A stretch of 64,000 nt of DNA from Rhizophagus irregularis (GCF_026210795.1 NC_089437.1:4774001-4838000), one strand, 5' to 3'; counted from the first letter of the stretch, positions 1 to 11,720 are shown. Numbers and translations are program-made. The notes: generated from the sequence alone by a model not told the origin.

Positions 1-1056
1 GAAAAGTAAAAAAAGTTCGAAAAAGTGGAATTAATACAAATTATATACAAAGAATTTTCTAAAAAAAAGTTTTCTCTCTTAATGACATTTGTGTAGAATA
101 GAATTTTTTAATTTAGTAGATGTCTAAAAAAAAGTTTTTTAATAATTATGATTTTAAAAGATTTGATTTTTACCTCATGAAGACCCCTATTTATAGATAT
201 TTCCATCAGATCAGATTTAACAATGATAGGGATTTTGGCGCCATTAGCTCAATCTAATCCTAAATAAGAAGAAAAGGTATATAATCAAGGTATGTTTTCA
301 CAACATTTTAGACATGTGAAATATTTTGAACATTGGAATATTTGGAATATTTGAATATGTTGAATATTTGGAAACGAACCTGTACGAAAATTTGATATAC
401 TGAACCATATATTACAGACCCGATTTTTTTTATAACTAATTGTGCTAGATATAACGAAACTATATAATAAAATGCTATCGCATCCGAACCTATTTTAACC
501 GGGCGATTATATATTAAACCTATATATTTGATACCAAATATCACGTTATATAAATTAGTTACACCACAAAATTCAAGAAAGAGAGTTACTGTACAAAAAC
601 GTAAACTTTGCGAAACAAAAGAAAAAATCCAACCCTTTCTAATGTTAGCTTTGTAAAACAATACCGTGTCGGAAAGTCAACAATAACTGACATTTTGAAA
701 GAAAAAGAGCGTATAGAAGTATTAAATTCGTAAATCATCAAAATAGTCACATGTCTATATTTTATCATTGGTTACTGAACAATTCGGTATAAAAATATAT
801 TATATAATGAACTCATCCTATACCAAACCAAACGAAAGGTTCGTTATATCCAGAATTGATTGTATTTTGAATATTTTGAGTATATTGAATGTTTGGAATA
901 TGTGGAGAATATGTGGAGAATATGTGGAATATTTGGAATATTTAGAATATCTTGAACATATCACAAAAATTACGAACTTGATCTTTTTCAATTTTTTGTC
1001 TGTAAAATTTTCGATAAAGACTTGACAACCTTTTATTTTCTTTTCATTGGATAATC
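1..1056 (-). pseudogene. Degenerate partial copy of the Asn-Ile repeat gene at 3185-4017
   Basis: Bases 1-365 align with about 3095-3720 with several deletions, and 860-1056 align with about 3700-3955, in the same order and strand. Shared landmarks are the exon 2 region (around 60-125), the intron donor region (around 170-180), the segment coding for the Gly-Val-Lys-Ile-Pro area, and the TTGGAATAT repeat tract. No long reading frame survives, and the middle is split by a foreign insertion at about 372-855. I read it as an old segmental duplication that decayed. The kelch pseudogene now lies between the two copies. The copy may extend past the left edge of the window. Confidence 0.75.
372..855. 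mobile_element. Insertion in the duplicated repeat gene, pogo-like ends
   Basis: About 480 bases interrupt the TTGGAATAT tract. The left edge carries AACGAACCT and the right edge carries its reverse complement AGGTTCGTT followed by ATATCC, so short inverted ends are visible. The interior around 390-560 resembles, in reverse complement, the stretch 63110-63215, so this is a dispersed family. The GATATAACGAA-type words resemble the ends of the pogo-like elements at 11912 and 28299. No coding sequence was recognised. The exact ends are uncertain. Confidence 0.5.
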
Positions 1057-1236
1057 CTATGTTATGTAATTTAATGTATATTTTAACTAAATAAATAATG
1101 AAACTCTGGTTCGTTAAAATAATTGGTTTAAAATTCGTTAAAGTTAAAAGAATAATAAATATTACAGTCTTTATGAATTATATTTTATACACATAAATAA
1201 ATAGAATTTTTTTTTTTTATTCCCAATTCCTCATTA

Positions 1237-2706
1237 TTACGAATTTCTTCCAGATGATAATTCTAAACCACTTGGTATAGGCATTACATTTTCACCATCT
1301 CTAACAATTGGAAGAGCTTTTTCATGTAGTAAATATTTACGTCTTTTTATAAAGAAGAAAATACTTAATGATGTAATAAAAATAATACCTAAAACACCAA
1401 ATACTACACCAACTATAATTCCTGTATTATCATCAGATTGAGTTGAATTTGATGATGGTATAACAGCATTAGGATTAAAATTATTGGTCCAAATATAATT
1501 TGAAGAATTACCAATATCAATATCAAGTAAAAGTACATCACTTTCACCATTTTTCCGATATTAAAATTTAAAACAGGACCAGAACCTAAATAAAGGATAG
1601 TATTAAAATATTATGAATAACGTAATTTTTTTTTCTTAAAAAATCGACCAAAAATTCAAATTCAAATTCATTTAATTTTATTTTTTTCACTTACCAAATG
1701 CTATGACCATATATCTTCCAATTACATTGGCAGTATGATCAAAACGTTTCATGGTGGGACTTTTTCCTGAAACATTTGGTTCGTACTAATTAAAAGTTGT
1801 TGTATCCAATACATATAACATTTTATTGTCAGTATTATCACCACCAAAAACAATTATTCTAAAACCATCTAATCCAAGTACAGAAGATATACCATTATCA
1901 CCATTTGGGATAGAATCACCAAAAGTGTTTTGTGATTTCCAAGTATTATCATTAGTATTATATAAATGTACTACACGAAAACCATCAGCGACGGATTTAC
2001 CAGGAGAATCCCTAGGATCCCTTCCACCCATATAAACTATTGTACCATTTGGTAATAAAGTAGCGGAATATTCAACTCTTGACATACCATCTATAACATC
2101 TTTTAGTACACAATTTGAATTTATTGTATCAAAAATAAACATTCCTCCTTCATCACGAGTTACACCTTGAAGAGTTGTAAAAGATAAGCCGGCAAGTAAA
2201 TATATTTTACCACTATAATCAGTTATAGGTCTAATTTGATTTTTACTAATAGGTCTTTCACCTGATATAATTTGTTGTGAATATGAATTCCATGAATTAT
2301 CTTTTGTATTAAAAGATAGAACTGGAGGTAATGTTTTATCGAATTCATTATTTATAAAATATATTGTATCATTATTTGTACCACCATAACTCGCTGCTAC
2401 ACCTCCAGAAAATACAGAACTAAAAAATTTCAAAGGAAGATTTTTTTCATTAGCTGGTATTGCAGTCCATGGTAAAGTTGAAGTATCAAAAGGTTTTGAT
2501 ACATCAAGATAAAAAAATCTATCATTTGGATTTAGATTATATGTACTTTCAATCATATCATTAAGACGATCTTTGAATCCACCAAAAATATAAAGTTTTT
2601 TATCGACAAGAATTGAGCTATGTAATGTACGAACACTAGGGGTTAAAAACTGAGATTTCACTATCAGTAAAATTTAAAGTAATAATAATAGTCTAAAATT
2701 AAACAT
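1237..2706 (-). pseudogene. Kelch-repeat membrane protein, broken by two stops and a frameshift
   Basis: The frame from 2706 gives a short hydrophobic signal-like start, then about 300 residues of kelch blades (repeated Gly-Gly pairs such as IFGGF, YMGGRD and VFGGD). A C-terminal exon encodes one transmembrane helix, a basic IKRRK stop-transfer motif and a short tail. This is the usual design of the many kelch proteins in Rhizophagus. The intron is 1586-1694 (GTAAGT donor, TTTAG acceptor). Lesions seen are an in-frame TAA in the signal peptide (2674-2676), an in-frame TAG (1786-1788) where the family often has Trp before a Pro-Asn-Val-Ser-Gly-like stretch, and one base missing from an A-run near 1550-1554 just after the intron. 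Reading stays coherent on both sides of each lesion, so decay is recent or some lesions are assembly errors. Confidence 0.8.
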
Positions 2707-3184
2707 TTTATTTTTTTTTTTTAAAAAAAAAGGAAGATTGAGAAACTTTTTAAAAAAAACCAAACTTGGAAAATATTAAATCACGTGACATTATTTTTTG
2801 AGTAAATATATTTTTTGCAATCTTTAAATTTACAATTTTGGCAATCTGGTGCTACAATTTCGATATGTAATTGTATGTAGGATACATTGTTCAATGTTTC
2901 ATCCTTGAGATTTTACTGCGGATTTTTTATTATTTCACCGAAAAGGGAGATCTAGAGCAAATTCGTATTATCAGAGATTTAAGTATTGATCTTGTTTACT
3001 TTTCTTACTTTTACGCATTACCACGTATTATATGTATTTTTTTTTTATTAAAAGAAAAGGAAAAGAAAAAAGTGTACAAATTACAAAATTAATCTAGGAA
3101 AAATAAAAAAAAAGTTCAAAAAAATGGAATTAACACAAATTATTTACAAAGAATTTCCTAAAAAAAAAAAGTTCTTAATTTTTT

Positions 3185-4017
3185 TTAATTTCGTAATAAA
3201 TTTCTAATTCTCTCAATTCTCTCCTTAATTACATTTGTGTTAATGACTTTTGTTTCAATTTTGTTCAATCTAGAATTTTTTAAAATCTTGAATTTCGCAG
3301 ATGCCTGAAAAAAAGATTTTAATAATAATAATTATGATTAATATAAAATGAATTGAATTTAAAATTGGTTTTTTTTTTAAAAGATTTGATTTTTACCTCA
3401 CGAATTAGTTGGAGACTCCTATTTATAGATATTTCCGTCGCACTTGGTAATGGTAAATTTGTATAATCAGTCGAATCAGTCGAATCAGTCGAATCAATCA
3501 GATCAGTCGAATCAGATTTAACAATAGTAGGGATTTTGGGGATTTTAACGCCATTAGCTCTATTAACGCAATCTAATCCTAAATAAGAAGAGAAAGGTGT
3601 GTAATCACGGGGTTTGTAAGGTATGTCTTCACGGGGGTTTTCAACATTTTTAACATGTGGAATATTTTGAACATTTCGATTATTTGGAATATTTGGAATA
3701 TTTGGAATATTTTGAGTATGTTGAATATTTGGAATATGTTGAATATTTTGAGTATATTGAATATTTGGAATATGTTGAATATTTGGAGCATTTGGAATAT
3801 TTGGAATATGTTGAATATTTGGAACACGAACATCATGAAAATTACGAACTTCATGATTCTTTTTCGGAAAGATCTCTTCCAATTTTTTGTCTGTAAAATT
3901 TTCGATAAAGACTTGACAACCTTTTATTTTCTTTTCATTAGATAATCCTAAATAAACATTAAATCCTCCGAGAGACAAAGATTCTCCAAAACCACTATCA
4001 CGTTTTGTGTAAGACAT
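3185..4017 (-). CDS. Low-complexity Asn-Ile repeat protein, function unknown
   Basis: Predicted exons are 3397-4017 and 3185-3304, giving 246 residues. The intron 3305-3396 has a GTAAAA donor and TTTCAG acceptor. Splicing replaces a Lys/Phe/Tyr-rich read-through tail with a 39-residue basic helical tail, which is why I prefer it. Residues 1-60 are a non-repetitive domain I do not recognise. About residues 68-120 are a Pro/His/Gln-Asn-Ile repeat with period 3 or 6 residues (PNIQHI, PNIPNI), encoded by TTGGAATAT-like words. A DST repeat lies near residue 170. The decayed copy at 1-1056 shows the locus was duplicated. No enzyme motif was found. Expression is not established by sequence, but the open frame and splice phase support a real gene. 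Confidence 0.6.
3656..3838. repeat. Coding 9/18-bp tandem repeat (TTGGAATAT words)
   Basis: The words TTGGAATAT, TTGAATATT and TTTGAGTAT alternate about 20 times inside the gene at 3185-4017. They encode the x-Asn-Ile tripeptides. The length is a multiple of three and no unit breaks frame, which suggests selection on the frame despite slippage. The same words remain at 310-370 and 868-950 in the decayed copy. Confidence 0.8.
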
Positions 4018-5622
4018 TGTGTATTATTAAAAAAAAAGAGAGAATATTTTTTTTTTTCTTTTAAAGGAATTTAGATTTTAGACCTTGTTTTTTGTTGTTA
4101 AACTTTTTTTGCTAAACTTTTTTTTTGTTAATCGTTTTAATTTTTTTATTTTTTTTTAATCGTGAGCGAAGTCATTGAGACCATCATTATATAAGAAATT
4201 TTTTTTGAATATTAAAATTTGAACAAAACAATAAACATGATTAAAATTTTAGTTCTAAACTAATCATAAAAATCAAAAAAGAACGCGAAAGTTTACATTA
4301 TGTAAGGGAGATGCATAATTATAGATTAAGTTGTAAGATCCGTATGATCCATTCCCTACATTACACAGAAATTCAAAATTTCCATTGTTAAAAAGATTTT
4401 CTAGAATAATTTTTTGATGAGTTTAAAACATTCAGTGTAATATAAGAATATTTTGATTGCATTGAGACTTAATAAAATAATTGGATAATGTAAATCAAAT
4501 AATTTAATCGATAATTTTTTCTTTAGATGGTTCCAATCTTATCAATTTATTTATGTACTGTAATATTTGTATATAATTTTTACAGGAAATAATTGTATGA
4601 TTGGTTAAAGATTATTTTACTTCATGTACAGTACCTATTTATAACTGGAATATAACTGAATATAACTGGAAATAACCGGATGGATATCGGTCTTTGACCG
4701 ATATCCTTACAATACTACAGTATCCAATAGGAATTGAATGCTATTAATGCTGATTTCAATATTGGATGCCTCATAAAAATATTAAATCCCGCATATTCCT
4801 AATCGATTGAACAATAACTCGATTTAAATTTATACCTGAGGAATTTATTTATTGCATTTATTTGGTATCAAACTACATTAGTATATAAAAATGTCAAAAA
4901 TAGATGTTAAACACTTAAACAAATTTGTCAATTTTACTAGAATTGGTAAAAAGAAGAATAAGATCATTTATAAACGCTTTATAATATATTACTACATAGA
5001 AGCAAGACTATCACGTGAACGATTTTATTACAGGAATAACTACTGTATATATATCATGATTGTTGTAGCTTCGGCCCAAATTATCATTTTTATTTGGTTT
5101 ATTAACCAGAGTTTCTGTTATCGGTTTATTTTATAGGATATTACATTCTATTATCGGTAAATTATATGACCTTTCTAGGTTGTCGGATTAGTTATTACCC
5201 CGTTGGAACCTTGTGATACATTATAAATAGTTGATCGATCTGTGATCGAATTATTTAAGCAATTTATAATTTAGCCGTAATTTTCGTAATTTTAAAGTTC
5301 ACCATATAAAAATTTGGGAAATTTTGTCATACAATGAAAAATGGTGTGTGCGTATAATTATATTATAGTATTATAAGTATTATACTAAGATTTACTATGT
5401 CACATATCAATAATTTTTGATTATACCATGTTTTAACGCAGAGAACAGATTATGTGCATAATCTGCAAAGTTGTCACTTCGGTGACCCGTTACACAGTGA
5501 GAATTTCAAGTACAATATTCGAAAAAAAAAATTCATTTTTTTTTTAAAAAAAAAAAAAAAAAATTTTTTTTTCCTGTCCTACTTTTTTTTCCCTCTCAAA
5601 AATTTTACTTTTTTTAAAAAAA
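4018..5622. other. Intergenic region, no convincing gene
   Basis: AT-rich spacer. It contains a run of AACTGGAATATAACTGAAT words at about 4640-4680, next to a perfect 11-bp hairpin at 4682-4706 (GGATATCGGTC, TTT loop, inverse). Long A and T runs lie just upstream of the F-box start (5520-5620). Open frames here are short and lack family features. Confidence 0.5.
4682..4706. repeat. Perfect 11-bp hairpin
   Basis: GGATATCGGTC is followed by TTT and its exact reverse complement. It is flanked by a tract of AACTGGAATAT words and is probably part of a decayed repeat. A role is not established. Confidence 0.6.
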
Positions 5623-7176
5623 ATGCCACATATTAATGGAGATTGTCTTGAAATTATTTTAAATGAATTAAGATTTGATTCATCAACTCTTCATTCATGT
5701 ATTTTGGTAAATAGATTATGGTGTCGTATAACCATACCAATATTATGGAAAAAATTTTTTTATTTTTATTATTGCAATAAAACCGAACCAAATTCAAGGA
5801 ATAAATTTTATGATATAATAATCTATTTATTACCAAAATCATCAAAACAACTTTTATTTGATAAAAATATATTAAAATCACCTTATAATCATCATAATAA
5901 TAATGATGATTCATTACCACCATTATTTAATTATATAAATTATTTTACTCAAATTTCCCCAAATTTTATTGATAATGTGATACAAAAATTAATTAATAAA
6001 GATTTTAAATCTATTAAATTTCAAGATCAAGTTCAAGAAAAAGATAATTATGAAAAAGATAATTATTATTATAATTTTAATAATAATAATAATGATAATA
6101 ATTATAATAAAAATTTTATATTAGAACAAGAAATTTATAAATTATTTATAAATAATTGTAATAATATTAAATTTTTTCAATGGGAAACTATTCAACCTTT
6201 AACAAGATTTTTAGGAATTTCAAAATGTTTTTCTCAATTACGTTTTTTAAGTATTGATCTTGAACTTGTTAATTCTTTATCATTATTTGAAATGTCACAA
6301 ATTTGTCAAAATATTGAATATTTAGGATTAAGAAATTGTAATCAAGATATACCAGGATTAATTAATTTTATAGATATTCAAAAGAATTTACAATCTTTGA
6401 ATTTTTATTTATATAATACAGGTAGTATAAAAAATCAATGTATACAATTAAGTGAAGTTATTGAAAGGAAAGCTATTACTTTAAAAAAATTTACTATAGT
6501 TTCAGATATAACTTTACTTTCTCCTAAAATTCTTCCTTCTTTAATAAATTTAGAATCTTTAGAAATTGATGGTAGAGCTATGAATAAAGAAAATATAGAA
6601 TTACATATTAAAGAATGGAGAAAATATTTATCTTTAGCTAATTTTCCTAATTTACAATATCTTAAAACTGATTGGCCATTTTTTAAAGAACATTTATTAA
6701 TCGAAAAATCTAATGGTAATATATTAGAAATTAGAATTTATCGTAATCATGATCCTATTTATACAAATCAATTAATTAATTCAATATCAAGATTTTGTCC
6801 AAGGATTGAAAGATTAACTATTTGTGTTGAAATTGAAAATTTTGATGGAATAAAAGAAATTTTTTTAAATTGTAATCAATTAAAAAAAATTTATTTATTA
6901 ACAAAGAATGAAGGTAAATTTAATTGTGATGATTTATTAAAAATTTTATTAGATTATTCTTCAAAAAATTTTTATGAATTTTGTTTTGATGATAATTGGA
7001 TTTTTACTGTTGAAGCTTTAGAAATTTTTTTTGAAAATTGGAGATGTAGGAATCCTTTAATATTTAAGAAATATGGTTATAAAAGATTATATTTTAAAGA
7101 TGATCATGAATTTATTGTTAGAAAATATTATAATGAAGGTGTAATTAAAGAAACAAATTGTTTAATATATTTATAA
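5623..7176 (+). CDS. F-box domain protein
   Basis: Single-exon frame of 517 residues. The first 45 residues form an F-box-like helical module: an acidic Ile-Leu-Asn-Glu-Leu stretch, then LHSCILVNRLWCRITIPILW. This matches the consensus Leu-x6-Cys-x-Leu-Val-Asn-Arg-x-Trp of fungal F-boxes, which bind Skp1 in SCF ubiquitin ligases. The rest has irregular leucine-rich segments (residues 190-420) that would select substrates, plus an Asn/Asp/Tyr-rich low-complexity insert near residues 140-165. The start is the first ATG after a long A-run. The family is greatly expanded in Rhizophagus. The substrate cannot be told from sequence. Confidence 0.85.
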   Translation: MPHINGDCLEIILNELRFDSSTLHSCILVNRLWCRITIPILWKKFFYFYYCNKTEPNSRNKFYDIIIYLLPKSSKQLLFDKNILKSPYNHHNNNDDSLPPLFNYINYFTQISPNFIDNVIQKLINKDFKSIKFQDQVQEKDNYEKDNYYYNFNNNNNDNNYNKNFILEQEIYKLFINNCNNIKFFQWETIQPLTRFLGISKCFSQLRFLSIDLELVNSLSLFEMSQICQNIEYLGLRNCNQDIPGLINFIDIQKNLQSLNFYLYNTGSIKNQCIQLSEVIERKAITLKKFTIVSDITLLSPKILPSLINLESLEIDGRAMNKENIELHIKEWRKYLSLANFPNLQYLKTDWPFFKEHLLIEKSNGNILEIRIYRNHDPIYTNQLINSISRFCPRIERLTICVEIENFDGIKEIFLNCNQLKKIYLLTKNEGKFNCDDLLKILLDYSSKNFYEFCFDDNWIFTVEALEIFFENWRCRNPLIFKKYGYKRLYFKDDHEFIVRKYYNEGVIKETNCLIYL

Positions 7177-9214
7177 TGTTTTTGTAGGGAATAATTTAAA
7201 AAAAAAAAGTAATTTAGGGAATAGATTTAAGATATGTATAAATATACGTATTATGTATAATAAATAATTAAGGAATAAATAGGTTTTTTATTAATGCATA
7301 TGCGATTGATTTATATATTTATTTTTATGTATTAATAGATTACTAACATACATGCGATATATAACAAAATTATCTTTTATCTTGAAAATATATTTGTTCT
7401 AAGCTAGCTGATCAGTCAGCATCAAGGAGACTGCGCTTTACTTTTAAATCCGTATCACACTTCGTACGACCGAAAATTGCGTAACAGTCGGATAAAACGC
7501 ATTTGTAAGTCGATCTCGTTTCTCATCCATCGAAAGATAAATGATGAAATTAGTGTTAATTATAGGAACTTAAACCTTTGGAATGTCACTGATATAGACA
7601 AGCTTAAAGATGTTACTTAAAAAAAGAGCTTAACGGTGGGATGTTAAGAAATTTGTTTATGAGAACATTATCTCCGCTTACGTCATCCAAAATTTTTTAT
7701 TATAGAACAAGTATATTGATTGTATTATATAAGAATATTCAATATACACGTACTATGTTTTAACCACTTCTGTATCAGTATTATTATGTGAGTGTGAATA
7801 ACAACATTAAATCATGATCATTATTTAGAAAGGAATAAATGAGCAATTTGCCAGCTGTTCTAACTCTCCGATGTGCATTTTTGTACTTTTGGTTCTTTTT
7901 AATAAGATCGTTGACGTTTTTGTATGGTCGATTCTCACATATAGCTTCAGATATGGCATTATCAATCCCTGTAATAGTCTCAGCAATTCGTTTGGACATA
8001 TGGCAAATGGCAGATTGATAGTTAAGGCAGTAAAAGATATTATTCTGCAATATGAACAAAAATATATTTTTTTTATTTACATATTAAATGCAATATATTT
8101 ACATATCAATATCTAGTATGTGTTGAGGAGAGCATGGGATTGTGTTTGTATTCTAATATTTCTTGATCATTTTTTCATCTGGGGATAAAATTTCAATAAA
8201 TGCACAGTATCATTAGGATAGTTCACCATGTATTATGGGAATAAGTCATTACCATTATATCATTTATTCTCAAAACTTTTCATATATACTCAAGCTTTTA
8301 TATGTAAAAGAGATCTCCTTGTTGATCCAGGAATACAATCCCAGTGCCTATTATAATTTTAAGGAGTATCCGTTGATCTAATATTGTGATGAATCATAAT
8401 AACGTAATTTTTCCATAGATTTATTCCGAAAATCAATCCTTAAATGCACTACAATCTTATAAAAAGGTGAAGCTTTATTTAGTGAATCCTTTTATCCGCC
8501 TTGTGCGAGTAAAGCAAAAAAAGGGATTAAAACAAATATTCAAACTTACCACTATTAACCTCAACAATATTAACAATCAATCAAGAGTATATTCTGCAAA
8601 GTAATAGCAAAGTTAGTTTGTTTGATTTCTTAGCTTGATTTTAGAAATCGCCATCATGATGTTAATCATTTTTCTGGCTCTATAGATGCTCAAAGATAAA
8701 GCAGAAATATTACCTTTCTTGATTCTTTCCGTACATTTGATATTTTGCCAAGAAAATCATGATCATTGTATAAATTTCTGTCACCAGATTTTTGTCACAT
8801 GCTGAGATACAATGCACAGTATATCGAATAAATTTTCTGGCAATGGCATCCGAATTCTTAATGCTTGGCATAATATTGTTCTAGTGATAAAAAAATTGAA
8901 ACACCTTTATTATAATGCATTAAGTAACAAATTTCTTGAATATAAGGTGGAATGGAATGTTGTAAAAATGAGGTATAGCAGTAATTGTGAATTGAAAGCC
9001 TCAACTTGTCTTATTTCTTTTACTCTGTTGTTAATTTCAGAATTCTTTATATAAGTTCAAAATTATCTCATCTCAAGAAAGTCCTTTTGCAGGAAATAAT
9101 CTATTACATAATCTGTATAAGTGGGAGTGATATAGATAGAGAAATAATTTTATTAGTTATAGACACAATATTCTCCAAAAATATAAGAGCAAAGAAATAA
9201 CTTGATGCTGGGAC
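7177..9214. other. Gene-poor region with scattered exon-like remnants
   Basis: Apart from the minus-strand remnants at 7784-8059 and 8714-8801, I see no supportable feature. The open stretches on the plus strand near 7871-8116 and 8812-9200 have no family motifs and overlap the better minus-strand readings. Confidence 0.4.
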
Positions 9215-9506
9215 TCATATTAAATGACCTAAAATCTGTATACTTTCTTCTTCTTTAATAGCATCATACATTTCTTTTGCTTTTTCATCTGAAAATTTAA
9301 TTATTATTAATGATTTATTGCATATGATCATAAATTAGACTTACTCCTTATTGAAATCTTTGATAAAAATTAATATATTGATTAACATTAGGTAATAGAA
9401 GCTATTGTAATATCTAAAGCAAGATCTTGCTTATTTTTAATAGAGTCTCTGAAAAAAATTTCAAATTTACTAGTAATTTTACCAGCAATCCTATTGGTTA
9501 ATTGAT
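9215..9506 (-). pseudogene. Fragment of an eroded intron-containing gene, family not recognised
   Basis: Two exon-like blocks are visible. The first begins at 9506 after a TTTTTTAG acceptor and reads a helical stretch (IAGKITSKFEIFF, then KNKQDLALDIT). It needs one frameshift to continue into LPNVNQYINFYQRFQ and then meets an in-frame TAA. A GTAAGT donor follows, and a second block (9215-9288) after TTTTCAG reads EKAKEMYDAIKEEESIQILG and stops. Codon phase joins correctly across the intron, so this was once coding. Further down the same strand, 8714-8801 is another exon-like block with acceptor and GTAATA donor, and 7784-8059 is an open stretch with ITGIDNAISEAICENRPYKN. They may all be one dead gene. 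No function is assigned. Confidence 0.4.
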
Positions 9507-9842
9507 CTAAAAAGGAAAAAAATCATAACAACTTAGTGTAATATTTCCTTTTTTAGGTGTAATTTATCTATATATAGTAGAATCTTTAAAAATTCTCAAT
9601 TATAAATTTTACCTTAGATTTTTGGTGACCTATCTTATAAATAAACAGGGTTCTAGGATTCTAAATATTCTCATACAACTCAGAGATAACGTGCATTTTT
9701 AGTAATAACTCAGTCAATATCAATACTAAAAATACAATTTTATTGTCTTATTGAGACAAATCCAATAAGTCTAAATTCATTAAAATCCAATTACTTGACC
9801 ACTTAAAATATATAGGGTATATACAATAACAAAATTTGAAAA

Positions 9843-10591
9843 CATATCCGCCGATTTGCGGAATTTACCAATCATCAATTATGTGGCGCAGTACCGATTA
9901 AAATCGATCAAAACCCGTTCTTATATAAGAAAAAATGTTAAAAAATATATAAAAAAAACTTTAAAGACCTCTCCCAAAATATTTACCACTTCAACCCGAA
10001 ACTAGTAGAAGGAGTTTCTAGAAAAAAAAGGAAAAAAATATTATAAAGTTAGTTTATTAAAAAAAAACAAAAGAAAAACTTTACAAAATCCAGAATATTT
10101 AATGATTTAACGAAAAAAAATTAACTGAAAAATAATTAATAATAAATATCAAATAGATTTTAATTAAACAATTAATCAATACATAATCTAAATTCGCTAA
10201 AACATCGTTATTAATATTTAGAGTTATTTATTTATTGAAAGATTTTTTTTGAATAATTTTGCTTTCTAAATAAATTTTTTCTATAAACTATAAAAAAAAA
10301 AAAACAGCTCCAAGTTGTATCTAATATAAAATAATTACTAATATACTTGCAAAAATTCTCAACTTACTTGATGTAAAAACTGGTTGAAAAGTTGATGGAG
10401 GAGTTGATAGGGAGTTTAATAGGAAGTTTACGAAAGAAAAAAATTTTTTTAACACTACTTTTTGTTGAAGTAATTTCTTGATATCTGTTATGATCATTTT
10501 TGCGAAACTTAATTTACCTAATTTTTATTAAATTATTGTCAAATTCCTTAATTTAGACGAATTTTGTTAATTCCGCAGATCGGTGGATATG
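9843..10591 (-). mobile_element. TIR element with spliced mini-ORF, copy 1
   Basis: It starts with CATATCCGCCGATTTGCGG and ends with the imperfect inverse (CCGCAGATCGGTGGATATG). A second copy in the opposite orientation is at 27093-27867. The copies align over their full length, including a spliced mini-ORF (9983-10497 here). Length is 749 bases. No target duplication was confirmed. No transposase is present, so it is non-autonomous. Confidence 0.8.
9983..10497 (-). CDS. Small spliced ORF inside TIR element, copy 1
   Basis: Exon 1 is 10368-10497 and exon 2 is 9983-10017, with a GTAAGT donor and CTAG acceptor, giving 54 residues. The protein starts MIITDIKKLLQQKV, has a Phe-rich segment and a Ser/Thr/Pro-rich segment (STPPSTFQPVFTS), and ends with FGLKW across the splice. 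Copy 2 at 27187-27728 keeps the same start, intron position, phase and stop despite many substitutions. Conserved coding capacity in both copies suggests either a real small protein or a captured gene 5' end. I do not recognise the family. Confidence 0.45.
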
Positions 10592-10700
10592 ATATCCCTA
10601 AAATATGCAATTCTGTCTAGAATTAATATACAAACTCTACGTAAACTCTAATATAAGTTGTATAAAAAATATTTAGGATTCTGGAGTCTTATCCAAAGTA

Positions 10701-11720
10701 GGACCCCAGACATCACATATATAATTCATAACTGATCTGCATAAATTTAGCACTTTTTGCTCCTGCTAAAATAGATCTAATTTGCTAAAAATCAAATTAT
10801 TATATTTTAAATTTATACTAATTTGCTAAAACTTAAAATATGAGTTATAGTAAAATTTTAAATAATATAGGTTTAAATTTGCTTAATAAAACTAATATAA
10901 TTTCAGTTTATTAAAATTATTTGTAGATCAGTAAATTTAATTGTCAATTTACCAAAATTAACAATCTTTTTTTTTATTATCAATAAAAAAATAAATAATT
11001 AATAACAATTGACTTTTTGCCAAAAAAAGACCCTTTTTTATTTTCAGTTTTTTACAATTATCTCGGCATCCAGTGATCCGATTCATGAGGATTTTTTTTA
11101 TTTTGTAGAGCTTGATGAGGGCTACAAAACAAAAAAAAGTTCACATAAATTGGACCATTGGATGCCAAGATAATCGCAAAAAACGTGATTTTTTTTTGAA
11201 ATTTAGGCCAATTTGCTAAAAAGTTACTCTCTGAGTTGTATATGTAATATCTGGGTTCCTGTATAAATTAAACTGTCAATTTTTATAATTTATAATTAAA
11301 AACATGTAGATTATAGATAAAATAATAATTAATAAAAATAATAAATTAAATATAAATAATTATTAAAAAATAAAATGTTGCGAAACTAATCGGATGGTTT
11401 TTGGCCTGCATTATGCTTAATTTTGGCCGGAATTATACTTAATTTTGGCCAAAATATAACCCGGACCCCGAAACTAATATTTTTAAAAATATTATCTATA
11501 AAAGTTAAAAAAAAGGATAAGTTAAATTTTAAAAAAAGTACCAATTTGCTCAAATATAAAATATGACTGTGTAAAATCAACACAATTTGCTAAAACTCAT
11601 AATTATGACTATTAATTAATTTTCAATCAATTTGCTCTATCTAAAATTATGAGTTTAACCTAATTTTGATTGAATTTGCTAAAACTCAAATGTGAGTTAT
11701 ATATGTAATGTCCGGGGTCC
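10701..11720. mobile_element. GGACCCC-TIR element, copy 1
   Basis: The ends are inverted copies: GGACCCCAGACATCACATAT at the left and GGACCCCGGACATTACATAT read inward from the right, followed by ATAACTCA. The interior is AT-rich with repeated AATTTGCTAAAACT words and no gene. At about 11007-11262 it holds a further segment absent from copy 2 that itself ends in a similar terminal word (GTATATGTAATATCTGGG), so it looks like a nested relative. Copy 2 is 51584-53366. Confidence 0.7.

Noticed and set aside
308-1025. Open frames on both strands rich in Ile, Phe, Asn, Glu and Tyr
   Set aside because: They come from the decayed TTGGAATAT repeat and the insertion. The homologous intact gene is read differently.
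3319-3396. Unspliced Lys/Phe/Tyr-rich end of the Asn-Ile repeat protein
   Set aside because: A good GTAAAA/TTTCAG intron gives a better-conserved basic tail, and the decayed copy retains traces of the same exon.
4891-5136. 81-residue frame with a hydrophobic end
   Set aside because: No family motif, no splice context and a composition like the AT-rich spacer.
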